A model generated the notes under the pieces. That model saw only the letters and a program-made list of their open reading frames with translations, was not told the DNA's origin and made no database searches. DNA of 64,000 bases from Rhynchospora pubera (Eukaryota > Streptophyta > Magnoliopsida > Poales > Cyperaceae): NCBI GenBank assembly GCA_028095005.1, contig CM051460.1:79873676-79937675 (forward strand), in the 5' to 3' direction. This document shows positions 1-10,847 of this stretch, one piece after another; the stretch's first letter is position 1; every line of letters starts with the position of its first letter. A program made the translations under genes and the position numbers.

Positions 1-299
1 AGCAACAATTTGGCGCTGAAAGTTGTATAGGTTTGAAGGTGCAAGGTCAAAATACTTTGTTGATCGGTATGCCCTCTTAGAAGACATTGAAAATAGTTGT
101 ATACCTTTTCATCAATTTGGCTTATTTTTTAGTAAAATAATTACTAAAAGTTGTTCAAAATATTAATCCATTGTTAAAAATTAATCTATATTTTAATTCA
201 ATGGTAAAGCACGTCTACTTTTTAAATTTTTGACTTATTTTATTAAACATAAATTTTAAATTTCATAAAAAATTATATTCATGTCAAAAAGTTAAACGT
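1..299. other. unassigned AT-rich sequence
   Basis: No gene, RNA or clear transposon end was recognised here. The sequence is AT-rich with short direct similarities only. Confidence 0.5.
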
Positions 300-540
300 G
301 TCTGAACACGTCACGACACAACACGTCTAAAGAAGACCACGACACGGCACGGCACGAGGACACGAGGACACGAGGCGTGGCGTGTCCTTAGGTGTGTCGT
401 GTCCATCTCTTAGAATTTAGACACGGCACGACACGACACGTGAAATATTTAGACACGACACGACACGGGAGATGATATGGACACAACGTGTTTGACACGA
501 CACGACACGACACGGCACGACACGTATTTAGAACACTAAT
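300..540. repeat. degenerate GACAC/CACGA repeat block
   Basis: The stretch is packed with permutations of ACACG, GACACG and GCACGACACG in both orientations (CGTGTC also occurs), unlike the AT-rich flanks. It resembles cryptically simple blocks seen at 41905-42030 and 45126-45441, the last of which has transposon ends. No coding potential was seen. Confidence 0.7.
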
Positions 541-697
541 TACCAATACAAATAAATTACAAAATAGAATTAAAATTTTGTAAAGGATTGTAGAAGCGAT
601 GCCCCAATTTTAATTCCGCTAAACCACAAAGTCTAATCTCTTTTGATACAAGAGTACGAAGAAAGAAATACAATAGAAATAAGGGTTACATACTTAC

Positions 698-810
698 ATG
701 TGAAGAGCGAAGTGAGTAAGCGAGTAGACGTGGAGAGTAGAAACAAGCAGATCGTGCTTGAAAAAGGAAGAAGCTCGAGCGCTAAGAAGGGTATCGCTGT
801 CAAACACCAT
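698..810 (-). CDS. possible first exon of an unknown minus-strand gene
   Basis: On the minus strand an ATG (808-810) opens a 37-codon frame that runs into a consensus donor, CTTCACAT followed by GTAAGT. The frame begins MVFDSDTLLSARASSFF. I do not recognise the family and no following exon was found towards position 1, so this may be a remnant or chance. The start could lie further upstream at 885. Confidence 0.2.
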
Positions 811-962
811 CTTGCAGGAGGGGAATTTAGAAAGGGATTCTTTTCCCCTCGCTAAAATTTTGCCTGCGGTTTCCCTTCCATCCAAACATGGGCATTTTCA
901 AAATTTTTCCTCCGTTTTCTTTCCTTCCCACCGGGTACCTCTGAACCAAACACAGTTAAAGG

Positions 963-1175
963 AAAAAAATCGCGCGTTGCAGTACAAACAACACAAGCAG
1001 AAAAAGACTCCCAAATAAAGTGCAAATTCTTATTTTGGTCCCCCAATTAAATTTAATTAGAAGAAATTTTAAGTTTTTTTTTTTATCTGTTGATTCATTT
1101 AGGTATTGAACTTATGATACTAGTTCCATTGAGCCATTTCATCAATCAGCTGACAAAAGAAAGTAACATGATTTT
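963..1175 (+). promoter_or_regulatory. displaced distal promoter block of gene A
   Basis: This block, containing ACAAGCAGAAAAAGAC, TATTTTGGTCCCCC and GATACTAGTTCCATTGAGCC, matches sequence a few hundred bases upstream of gene C (53300-53560) and of the A/C-like first exon at the gene B locus (37330-37460). It therefore looks like the ancestral upstream region of gene A, now about 10 kb from exon 1 because of insertions. The homology is read by eye; promoter activity is inferred. Confidence 0.5.
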
Positions 1176-1551
1176 GATGGTGTGTTTGGAAGTCCTTAAA
1201 CAAGCCTTGTTCGCGATCAAGTAGAAAAAAACCTCAACCAAACAAGCATTCTTGTTCACGAACAATGTTCATGGCTAGTTTTTGTTCGAGCAAAATGTTG
1301 AAACTAGAATTAGAACAACGTCATGAGCGAGAGAAATTAATAAAAAAAGAATAACCAAGGATTATGGTTATGAGTATTACAAGAGGATGGTTCCAATGCC
1401 AACATTTTAGTGAGGATGGTTCCAATGCCAACATTTTAGTTACCCTCAAATGCCAACATTTTGATATTTAGTTATTTTTTAAAATTTTAAAATTCAACCA
1501 TTAAATTCAAACCATCGATCTTATTTAGTTTAATGAGATATGCATTTTCAT

Positions 1552-1996
1552 CAAGCTTTTAAAATACATTTTTTTGGTATGACGGTACGGAGTTGATTTA
1601 ACGGTGTGACGTTTTTTTGGTGAAAAAAGGGCGAAAAAACGGTGTACATATGCGAACATCTGTGTCAAACTCATATGTATTTTTTTGTACAGTATTACAT
1701 CTGTATAGATTGGCATACAATATTGTACAATGATACACGATATTGAACATCTCTAAGCATTTTATTCACGATATGTACCAAATACACTATGTTCTCAGTA
1801 CACGATATGTCTTTTGATATTGTACACATTTAATCGGTGAAAAAATGCAATTCTTTTTTACGTTTTTTCGGAAAAAAAACGTAAATGACGCGTTACGTTA
1901 TTTTATCTTTTTTCTATGACGTACGTGCGGTTGGCTACAAAATACCGTTATTTAGGAAAAAAAAATGGCGTTTAAACCACGTTTTCTAAAAGCTTG
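1552..1996. mobile_element. hAT-like non-autonomous element, copy 1
   Basis: The terminal inverted repeat begins CAAGCTTTTA and ends TAAAAGCTTG. It is flanked by 8-bp repeats ATTTTCAT (1544-1551) and GTTTTCAT (1997-2004), which differ at one base. An 8-bp duplication is typical of the hAT superfamily. The 445-bp interior has runs of TTTTTT and GACG-containing words and no coding frame. A second copy with the same ends lies at 5523-7686. Confidence 0.7.
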
Positions 1997-2289
1997 GTTT
2001 TCATATAAGTTTTGTAAATTTTATAGTTTATTTGATACTCTATCAAAGGCTAAAATATGAACGTATTATAATGAATCTATCATAGTTAACAAGGTTCATT
2101 TGTTTTACTATCATAGTTAACAAGTATCAAATAAACTCCAACATTTATAAAACTTATATGACAACGCATCGTTAGCTAAACTAAATAAGTTCAATGATTT
2201 AGATTTAACATTTAAATTTGAAAAAAATAACTAAATGGCAAAATATTGACATTTGGGGCAACCAAAATGTTAGCGTCGAAACTTCCTAT

Positions 2290-2524
2290 AATTAATCAAT
2301 TCATTATTATTTTATTTATTATTATCATTTATGATTTTTATTACGATTATTATTATTTTTTATTATTTATAATTATGAATATTATTATTATTTTAATTAT
2401 TATAATTAATTTTTATATAATAATAATTATTATTAAAATAATAATAATAATTTTTATTATGGTTATTAAGACCATATAATGATGAATATTATTATTATTT
2501 CATTTTTTATTAATATAATAACAA

Positions 2525-2575
<51 letters not shown>

Positions 2576-2586
2576 CGTTGTTGTTG

Positions 2587-2617
<31 letters not shown>

Positions 2618-2650
2618 AATTTATTAAGATTATTATTATTATTGTTTTGA
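2290..2650. repeat. ATT/TTA microsatellite
   Basis: Some 360 bp of nearly pure A and T is dominated by ATT and TTA trinucleotides, with a short GTT run near 2578-2590. The open frames it creates are low-complexity and are not genes. Confidence 0.9.
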
Positions 2651-2835
2651 TAATTGATCAGTATTAAAATTAACGAAAATCAATTATTATTATATTGTTG
2701 TCTACTATTATTGTTTTCAACAAACTATCTAAACAACGTTTTCTTGTTCATGAGCAAGCTATTCATTCTAATTCTTGTTCATAATTGTAGTTCGAGAACT
2801 GCCTATTCATCCTTGTTAACCTTCCAAACATTAGT

Positions 2836-2944
2836 TGGTCAATAATAGCTAATAGAGGGTCCTAACTTTGTTTAATTACGGCAAGTTTAAGGGCCATTCA
2901 AGGACAAAGTTAGGAAAAAGGATCATTAAAAATAGAGAAAATTT
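2836..2944 (+). promoter_or_regulatory. middle promoter block of gene A, cut off by the Mutator-like element
   Basis: The words GGCAAGTTTAAGGGCCATT and AAAGTTAGG correspond to GTCAAGTTTAAGGGGCCAATT upstream of gene C (53628) and GACAAGTTTAAGGGGGCTAAT at the gene B locus (37750). In those loci this block sits 100-300 bp from the first exon; here it is about 8.4 kb away. Homology was judged by eye. Confidence 0.5.
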
Positions 2945-3109
2945 TTTATATGCCATCTAAAACTAGCGAAATTGAACAATTGTCATTCAATTTTTCAACT
3001 TTGTGAGTTTGCCACCTTAAAATTCAAAATTTTTTCCTATTTTTGCCACTTTGTCGTGTTTTGTAATATAAATAATAAATAAATAAATGAAATAAAATTT
3101 GATAACCAT

Positions 3110-3790
3110 TGACCATTGTACCCTCAATCAAATTTAGTCTCCAGTCGATTATGTGCCCAGACCCGAATCAGACCCAACCCAATCGATCGATCCCTTCTTC
3201 TCTTCTCTCTTCTTCTCTCACAAAGATGACCCTAAACCTAGACTTATCGATCGACTGTGAGCTCCGATCGATTCGCTCACTCCCTCTCTCAATTTCGTTC
3301 TCTCAACTCCACTGTGAGCTCCGATCTGAGCAAAGTCTCTCTGGAACGATTTCGCACTTCACTGGAAGCGAACACAGAGTGACTCAACCAAGTTGTCGCG
3401 CACCTATTTGATTTGAATCTACTCAACTGTTTCCTCTCGACTAAACCTTTCACTCAGGTTATTTCAATCAATAGTTTTTGGTTAGGGGCAGCATGCATCG
3501 GTAGAGACTTGAGAAGGTTAGGAGCAGCATATGTGGAACTTCTGTTCTAGTCCTTTATGATTGTTAATTTTTGTTTCAGTTCAATTTTATTCTTTAGCAG
3601 AGACATTGTTAATTGCTGTTTCAGCACATGTTGGCAGAGACATGCTACAACAACCTATACTGTTTCAGTTCAACAAATATTGGTTTTTAACTTGAAGCTG
3701 AAAAAAAATGCAGATTTGTATCTAATGGACAGAAGTACGAATAGTAGTGGTACAAATTGCACTGTAGTCCTTCCTAATGGTATGTTCTTA
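3110..3790. other. interior of Mutator-like element, no gene seen
   Basis: The first 300 bp is CT-rich and weakly mirrors the right arm near 10900-11040. Small open frames here have no recognisable domain. Confidence 0.4.
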
Positions 3791-3793
3791 CTA

Positions 3794-3922
3794 CGGCTCC
3801 GTTTGGATCGCTAAGGAATAAGAGGAATAATATTGGAAAGTGTGTAACTTTGCGGAGAATTTGGATGGTTAGGAATAAGGAAGAGGCTATTCCCTTATTC
3901 CTAGACATATCCAAACGGTGCC
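3794..3922. mobile_element. MITE with GGCTCCGTTTGGAT ends, copy 1
   Basis: The inverted ends are GGCTCCGTTTGGATCG and ATATCCAAACGGTGCC, with inner GGAATAAG / CTTATTCC arms. The same family occurs at 16327, 21643, 25146, 25810 and 46140. One copy has a 3-bp ATA flank duplication; the superfamily is not settled. Confidence 0.7.
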
Positions 3923-4626
3923 GTAAGAAGAGAAGGGCAAATAAGAAGGATGCAACTAAGAATATGCCAATAGTGACAACTATAGTTGAGTAGACCAACT
4001 TTATTTTTCTTATTTATTTTGCAATTTGTTCTTAACAGAGAGTTGACATATCTAATTTTTGTTTATGGATTTATTGCAGTGAGAAGAGAAGAGAGTCACC
4101 ACAAAGATGTCATTTTGTTCTTATTGGATGGGAAAAATTTATAAGATATCATTTTGTTCTTATTGGATGGGGAATATTTATTGGATGTCACTTTGGATCA
4201 ATGCTATGTAATATGCAAACTATAGATGAATTCTTATTGGATGTCATTTTGTAATATGCAAACTGTACTCATTTTGGATGAATGCTTATTGGATGTCATT
4301 TTGGATGAATGTTGTCTTGACTGTAATTGTTGTCTATGCTTTATGTATTATGCTTATTGACTGGACTGTAATTTCTAGGAAACGCATCATATATGAGTAC
4401 GTGGATATATTCAGTCAAGACATCACTTTATTGTAATATGCTTATTGACTTCACTTGACTGTACTCAAGTTCTTTTTTGTTATTGAAAAGAAGTATGTGT
4501 ATATATTCAAACAATCAGGATTGGTACCGATTGGTGCAGGGATAACCGGATAAGTATTGTTCAATAGGAGTCGTAACAGCATGCTTCATGTTTCAAACTT
4601 GTTTTGCCTCAACTACACCCAACTTT
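3923..4626. other. spacer with short tandem-like words
   Basis: ATTGGATG(TCATTTTG) words recur several times between 4110 and 4300, suggesting a decayed short tandem repeat. No gene was seen. Confidence 0.4.
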
Positions 4627-4780
4627 CTATGTTTGGCAAAGGAGGGGAACTAGAACAAGCTTGTTCTAGTTCCATGATTTTGGTAGAACTAGAACAAGGT
4701 CGCAAACTAGGCCTTGTTCTAGTTCGTGGGGTCGTTTGGTTACACACGAACTAGCTAGTTCATGGGTTTGCCAAACATAG
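4627..4780. mobile_element. 154-bp MITE with a 28-bp perfect palindrome
   Basis: Perfect 14-bp inverted ends (CTATGTTTGGCAAA / TTTGCCAAACATAG) enclose the perfect palindrome at 4646-4673, centred on AAGCTT, and a second inverted pair around 4686-4728. The tip resembles that of the element at 1183-2830 (TGTTTGG). Confidence 0.65.
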
Positions 4781-5396
4781 TAGCTTAAGATATGTACCAC
4801 TCTAGAATTTGTGAACATAGTTAATCTTACAGAAAAGCTAACAAAGCTGGCAATGAACAAACTAGATAACACAGGTAGATTAAACAGTAAGTAAATCACT
4901 TGGTTGATTAAATAAACAGAAAGGCATAAATCATAGCACACTTTTAAACACAATCCTGCAATTTAAATCATACTACACTTTTGATCAAATGAAGCCACTC
5001 GGTACCAGCTTTAATTTTGTTACATTTACCTCTGCAATTTAATATCATAGGGAGCAATTCTAAAAACTTCATAATTATGACAGTGAGCAACTCCATGTAT
5101 CTTTACCCATCGATCAAGTGCAACAAGACATAAAAAGGAGCAAAACATACAGAAAAGAAAAGAAAAGGAAAAAATATTTTTCTTCAATAGATATTTTTCC
5201 AAAGATAGTACAGACACATAAAGAAGAAAAACCAATAGCCAGAGTTAAAAGAGCCAATTCAAAACCAATAATCTAATCTAATCTAATAATCCATAATAAT
5301 ACACTACAACACTATTTTAATAGAACAATCACCACAATTAAAAGAGTGACAATAACAGTGGCACTTATACAATGATGTAACTAGTGCTTTAATTTG
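4781..5396. other. spacer, probably 3' region of the GRF-type gene remnant
   Basis: This AT-rich stretch has no coding frame of interest. On the minus strand it lies immediately downstream of the stop codon of the coiled-coil exon at 5397-5510, so it may be its 3' untranslated region. Confidence 0.3.
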
Positions 5397-5510
5397 CTAC
5401 TCATCATATTCCAATTTCCTCTTGAATTCATCCATCAAATTCTCCAGTTGAGCTTCCAATGTAGCAAGTACCTCATATTCGAGAGATTGAATAACAACAT
5501 TTGCTTTTTT
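5397..5510 (-). pseudogene. coiled-coil terminal exon, probably of the GRF zinc-finger gene
   Basis: On the minus strand a frame reads ANVVIQSLEYEVLATLEAQ, then a leucine/glutamate-rich stretch, then ends EYDE and TAG at 5397-5399. A short coiled coil at the C-terminus is usual in small plant GRF zinc-finger proteins. The candidate GRF exon lies upstream in the same orientation (10614-10847), but an hAT-like element and a Copia element now separate them. The link is inferred from order, strand and protein type. Confidence 0.3.
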
Positions 5511-5522
5511 GTTACATAAATC

Positions 5523-7686
5523 CAAGCTTTTAAAATGCGTTTTTTTTTTCAGTATGACGGTCCAGAGTTAATTTAAAGTTGCGAAGTTTTTCCCGTGGAA
5601 AAATGACGAAAAAAAGGTGGCCTTTGTTTGATGGGTTTTCTCCTCCCATGTGTAAAGCTGCACTGATATTGTTATTATTTGATGGTATTCGGACCATACT
5701 TAGCACCTAAATCACAATCAAACCATTAAATTATTTGATAAAATGCTATGTTTTTCCAAAAATTGGCTTTGTCGTTGTCTCTCTTCTTATTTTCAGGGTT
5801 TTACTTGGTTTTTGGTGGATTTAGAAGCTCTAGATGGTTTCCGGCACAAGACGAATGCTAGACGACTCATTACTAGCGCGAAAGACGATTTTCAGACTTC
5901 AACTCGGACCGAGATGGAAGCAACTCGGACCGAGTTGCACATGCCTTGACTCACTTGTTTTCAACTCGGTCCGAGTTGACCTCATCTCGGTCCGAGTTGA
6001 ACACCGACTTATCTCATATGACAAGTTTTCATGCATGAAAATGATACTTTTTGGTAGTTTTTCTTGTCTTGCCGCCCTATATCTCTTTCCTTGTGCGTGG
6101 AACCATTATAAAAGGCTCTCCCTCTGCTTGAGAAGGGAGAAAAGCCTCCACAATTGCAATTTCTCTTTTTCAAGCTTTGTTAGCCACAGAAACCCTAAGG
6201 AACCCTAATCTCTAAGCGACGACAGCGAGAAGAAGGTTCAGAATTCATCTTGCATCACCCCACTGCCCTAGAAGACGGTGTTGAAGCATAGAGGGAGAGT
6301 ATTCAGTTTATTCTTCCTATGTTTTCTTCTTTATTTTTGATGGGCTTGTATCTTGTTATTTATACTCTTGTTGTTGTTTGTTCTAGCATTATGTTAGGCT
6401 AAGTTTGAGTAGTCTTAGGAGTAAGGGAGTAGTTGAAGTTTGGATGGTGATATTTGACATGTGATGTTTTGTTATGACTTGTGATTTGTTTAATGAGTAG
6501 TCTTTAATTGCTTGTTTGAACTGCTTGTGATTTCTTAATTAACTTCTAAATGAATGGCCACGTTTAGTTAAGCCTAAATTAGGATAAACAAGATTAGTTT
6601 AAGTCAAGTACATGGGATAAATCGTATATCCGAAAGGGGAGATTAATTAACACCAAAAGTGTTATTTTTAGACAGTACAAAAGACTTATAAATATCCTTA
6701 CGAAAACCATTAAACAAGTTCAAGCTAATTGTCTTTCCTATACCAAAAATTGTGGGTTAATTAGTTTGATTAGAAGCGGTTGTTATTAAACCATTCCCTG
6801 GCCCAAAAAACGAACGTTGAGGGTTAGTAAGTCTAAGTTTAGCCAACCAATCCTTGCATGATTCATAACAGACCAAATCAAGTCAAATCGAGCCACCTCA
6901 GTTCTCAACTCGGACCGAGATGGACACAACTCGGACCGAGATGGACACAACTCGGACCGAGTTGAAATGTTGTTGCCTATAAAACTTGGGTTTTTGCATG
7001 AAAGTGTTGAACTTTGAGTTTTAGAAGTCCAAACTAAAACGAAACCTGATCCCTAAGACGTTTTTATACTATTTGAAAAACCAAAACAATCATTTAGATT
7101 TCTTAATTATTTTAATTCACAAAAACACCCAAAAATATTTATCTTAGTGCATGTTTATTTAATTAGTTTATTTTACAATTAAATCCACTCCTTTTTAATT
7201 GTGTAGCTTCAGAAAAAGAACAAGTCCGGTATTCGTTAATCCGTCATCTGGGTTCGACCCTAGAACTAAACTACAAACGATTAGTGAGGTTAGGTCTAGG
7301 TATACAAATTTTATTTGGTACTAGGATTTAAAGCCTTCATCATGCACAATAGAAGAAATATTTTGTATAATTTTTGTGGATCATATACCAGACTTGTTAC
7401 ATTTGCAGTCTTTGTTTTTAGTTTTTACTGGTTGCGAATTAGCAATGTAGTAAAATATGATTATATGATGAATTGTGCTTACATGATCGTAATTATTAAT
7501 ACTATAATGTAATATAAAATTATATTGTATAAAAAGTCTCTTCTGTCTTCGTTTTTTCTCCACAAAAATGAAAAATTTTCGCCGAAATAAAGGTGTTATT
7601 TCGAAAATGACGCGTTACGTATTTTTCTGATTTGAAAATATAAAGTTGGTGTATTTTTGTCTGGAAAACCGAAATTTAAAAGCTTG
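5523..7686. mobile_element. hAT-like non-autonomous element, copy 2, enlarged by a nested LTR
   Basis: The ends CAAGCTTTTAAAATGCG and TTTAAAAGCTTG match copy 1 at 1552-1996. Flanks are CATAAATC (5515-5522) and CATAACTC (7687-7694), an 8-bp duplication with one mismatch. hAT-like sequence, including ATGACGCGTTACG, is confined to about the first 110 bp and last 150 bp; the middle is a Ty3-type LTR remnant. Confidence 0.7.
5640..7320 (+). mobile_element. solo or truncated Ty3-type LTR (Athila/Tat-like)
   Basis: The segment near 7230-7312 (CATCTGGGTTCGACCCTAG followed by TATACAAATTTTATTTGG) resembles the junction before the primer site of plant Athila/Tat LTRs, but the GGCGCC core is missing. 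A TATA-like and leader-like region lies near 6100-6250 (TTATAAAAGGCTC, AACCCTAAG). The palindromic word CTCGG(A/T)CCGAG is repeated in two clusters, about 5905-6000 and 6908-6962. Borders are approximate and no second LTR is present. Confidence 0.45.
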
Positions 7687-7980
7687 CATAACTCTCTTAC
7701 TCATTATCTCACAACTAGAATTTGGACCTAGTATATGCTTTTGTAAAAAAAAAAAGAAAAGAAATAAATGAATCTATATCTATCAGAAATTGTCAATACA
7801 AATCACTAGTATCTTGATTACAAGATATCAGTACTAATTGTCAGATTTTGAGAGAGAAATTTGTACAAGTGAGGTACACATTTACTGGCGCATGCCAATT
7901 TACAAAGGTTTAGAAATAAATTTATATTCTGATTATAAGGTACACACACCTAGTATCCTGATTATAAGTTATGTCAAAGG
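7687..7980. other. spacer between nested elements
   Basis: This is probably the interior of the Mutator-like element. The words CTAGTATC(C/T)TGATTA and AGGTACACA occur twice. No gene was seen. Confidence 0.35.
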
Positions 7981-10313
7981 TGTTAGGAATATCTCTCATC
8001 TCACTTGTAGGACCTTTTAGTTATTTGTATCTTGTATAGGGTTAGATATGCAAAGTTGTAACCTTATTTAGTCTTGTTCTGTAAGATACAATGTAAGAGA
8101 GATAATAATAAACAAAACCACTTTTAGACCCAACTTTCTCTCTTCTTCTGTGTTTCTTCCAAACGCTAAAACCCTAACAACTGGTATCAGAGCACAGATC
8201 CGCCGTCGCCGCCGGCCTTCGGGCCTTGAGATGCGGTGGCGGCGGGCGTGCGTCCTGAGACGCCTTAATTTCCGCTGTGAGCTTTGTCGCGCACGGATCG
8301 TGCGACTTTTTCGAGGGTTTTGTTCAGATCGGCACTGAGCACCGGGCTGGTGTCGGTGCTTCTGCGTGGAGAAGCGGCGTTCTAGTGTTGTCGCTTGCGA
8401 GTCGCGTTCAGGCGGCTTAGATCCCTTTGTGCTGGTTTGATTGCCTAGTCTCTTCTCTGATCTAGTGCTGCTGTGTGAGGCGTGTGAAGCATCTCCTAAA
8501 TCCACACGAGCCAGCTTGTGGTGTACGAATCAGAGGAAGAATCGCCTTGTTGCCCTTTATATCCTTTACGGGAGCACGTATTTCTTTTGGTGAGACAATT
8601 AATTTTTTTTTTTGTTTCGCCTTTGGTGCATGTGACCACAAAAATCAAAACCAATTCACTTTGAGCTGCTTCAAGTTTTTAAACCAATTTGGTTTTTTCG
8701 ATGAATTTGGATATTATCACCTCGATATATTTTCTCAACACCAAGAATGAATGAGTCGCATATTGTTGTGTGCTTCAGATCTGATTGTGAGTCATGCGTG
8801 TAGACCGATGTAGTCTAATGCTCGGATTGTGAGCCACGTATGTAGACTGGTGTAGTCTAATGTTCTTTAGATTGAAGAATGTGATGTGATTATGTAGTTC
8901 AGATCCGGTGTGGTGAGAATTAATCTTTTGACAGTTTGAGGCATCAAATAATTTGGAGATGGTTGTGCGGCATTGGGCAAATTGAGTTTGAGGCAATAAA
9001 CAGAACTTAATGGGATGAATAATGGAAGAAAATTTTTTTTTGTTGGGTTATGGTTTTCTTGGAGTGAAAAGTGGAGTCATTGAGGTGTCAAATGGACTGC
9101 CACATTGATAAAGGTATTTGAGTTCATGATGGTTCCAAAGTAGGTGGAGTTCTGTTAAGGCGAGCGAAAAGCCGTGCAGCTTGAGTTAGAGACATTTGTA
9201 TTGAGCATATAGCCCTTGTGTTGATCCCGGCTAGGATGAGTCGGATGTGGCAGAGCATAGGCTCGGGCCAGGTGAGGAGCTAGAGATCGATCATGAAGCC
9301 TTCGAGGTGATCCCGGCCAAGATGGGTCGGATGGGGTCGTGTAGCGGCTCAGGCAAAGGAAGGAGCTTGTGAACCTTTAAGTCAAGGATGAAGCTCGTGG
9401 TGATCGATGGTCAGAATGTCTCACTAGAGGTGGAGTTCGTGGTTTCGGACTCATATGCTCGCATGAACACAACTTTGGATTGCAAGAACATCTAGGTATG
9501 CCTTTGGAGAGAAACACTCCTGGTATGTGCTCTCTGTTATTGATGTTATGCCAAGTATTTACCACCATGTAGGCTGGGAATCAACTTTGGAATGAAGTAT
9601 TGTGTTATAGAATTTGGACACCATTATGAGGAGGCTCGTCGTATGCTCTTTGATATTCGAGTTGGGCAAAGAATTCAGATGCAAATGCTATTGTCTTTGC
9701 AAATATCTTTCATTGAGTATATGTCCCCAAAGTGTATCTGGGCCATGTATTTGGCGTTGTGGGTGCTTGAGAATCCCATTTTGTGTACACTTTAGTTATG
9801 GGAAATTTGAGTCTATCATATGGAGAATCTTTTCTCGTTGATGCACTTCATACAAGAAGGTGCATTGGTTGTGGTGTCAAGTTCTTGGAGCTCCAAAATT
9901 TCTCACTTTGAGTTGTGTGAGATTTGTTAAGTTGATCGTGGTACGGAAATTGAAGTCAATATCCAATCTGACATTGAAGATGTCAAGACAGCCATGAAGA
10001 AGGTGGAGTTCGCTTCGGTTTGAGAAGACTTGGCTTGTGGGTTTGAGAGCATATGTTTTTTTTTTGGGTATTTTAGTTTGTGGTTTAGGTGAGATTTCGA
10101 TCTAAGGTGGAGATTGTTAGGAATATCTCTCATCTCACTTGTAGGACCTTTTAGTTATTTGTATCTTGTATAGGGTTAGATATGCAAAGTTGTAACCTTA
10201 TTTAGTCTTGTTCTGTAAGATACAATGTAAGAGAGATAATAATAAACAAAACCACTTTTAGACCCAACTTTCTCTCTTCTTCTGTGTTTCTTCCAAACGC
10301 TAAAACCCTAACA
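7981..10313 (+). mobile_element. non-autonomous Copia-type LTR retrotransposon
   Basis: The two 199-bp LTRs (7981-8179 and 10115-10313) start TGTTAG, end CTAACA and look identical. They are flanked by the 5-bp duplication AAAGG (7976-7980 and 10314-10318). TGGTATCAGAGC at 8182-8193 is the standard initiator-Met tRNA primer site. The purine tract AAGGTGGAGAT lies directly before the 3' LTR. The 1935-bp interior contains no gag, integrase or reverse transcriptase frame, so mobilisation must have been in trans. Identical LTRs imply recent insertion. Confidence 0.92.
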
Positions 10314-10318
10314 AAAGG

Positions 10319-10607
10319 TTTCGACAGAAATTTGTAAAAACCAAATTACTGTCGCATGCCAGTAAAGAGATATTTGGCCTCTCCGTTTGATGTCTCTCAT
10401 GTAATTAAACAAGATCCACAAATAACAAATTCAAGACAATAATCAAAGTTGTTTACTATGAATCTAGGATTTATTTGGGAAAGCAATTTTTTGCATTAAT
10501 ATTCACGTGCATTGCAGCATTGTAGAAATACTGTGTTTAAATTTCAGAAACAAATAAAGTGTGTTTCATCAACAAATTTTGTGCAAAAAGGAAAAGTGCA
10601 GAAATTT
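10319..10607. other. intron-like spacer downstream of the GRF exon
   Basis: On the minus strand this is the beginning of an intron after the GRF zinc-finger exon. No second zinc-finger exon was visible in it. Confidence 0.35.
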
Positions 10608-10613
10608 CTATTT

Positions 10614-10847
10614 AATTACCTTGTTTGAGCATTTATAGAACACTCTATTTGGATTTGATTCCGTTATTCCCACAAGCTTCTTCACGATGACACAACAGTC
10701 CAGGCATGACACGAGAGACAAACCTTCACTTCGACTGGGCTGGGGGCCGACACTTGACGACGCCGAATGCGAGACGGATTGTCCAGAGGTGTACGATGCT
10801 GAACGACGATGCATCTTGTGGAGTAGAGGAAATGTCTTAGGTTTCAT
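10614..10847 (-). CDS. GRF-type zinc-finger protein, first exon (fragmented gene)
   Basis: The minus-strand frame starts at ATG 10845-10847 (MKPKTFPLLHKMHRRSAS). After a Ser-rich stretch it carries CLDCC about residues 49-53 and then NPNRVFYKC (about 65-73), the pattern of the GRF zinc finger (CxC, NPGRxFYxC). A donor GTAATT follows the codons for CSNK, so the exon ends near 10614. The remaining zinc-ligand exon was not found; a terminal coiled-coil exon is at 5397-5510. The first exon lies close inside the right arm of the Mutator-like element, so it may be captured. GRF fingers bind nucleic acid in other proteins; the role here is unknown. Confidence 0.5.

Larger units (their letters stand above)
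1183..2830. mobile_element. TIR element inserted in the gene A upstream region
   Basis: The ends are TGTTTGGAAG and its inverted match CTTCCAAACA. Just inside each end lie CTTGTTC-rich sequences. The element separates two promoter blocks that are contiguous upstream of gene C, which defines its limits independently. It contains the hAT-like copy at 1552-1996 and the ATT microsatellite. No target duplication was evident and no transposase was seen. Confidence 0.45.

Noticed and set aside
300..540. CRISPR-like or satellite array
   Set aside because: The repeats are degenerate permutations without constant unit length or unique spacers, in a plant nuclear context.
8068..8505. 145-codon minus-strand open frame
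   Set aside because: It lies antisense across the LTR, primer site and leader of the short Copia element, is Arg/Ser-rich readout of a GC-rich leader, and has no recognised domain.
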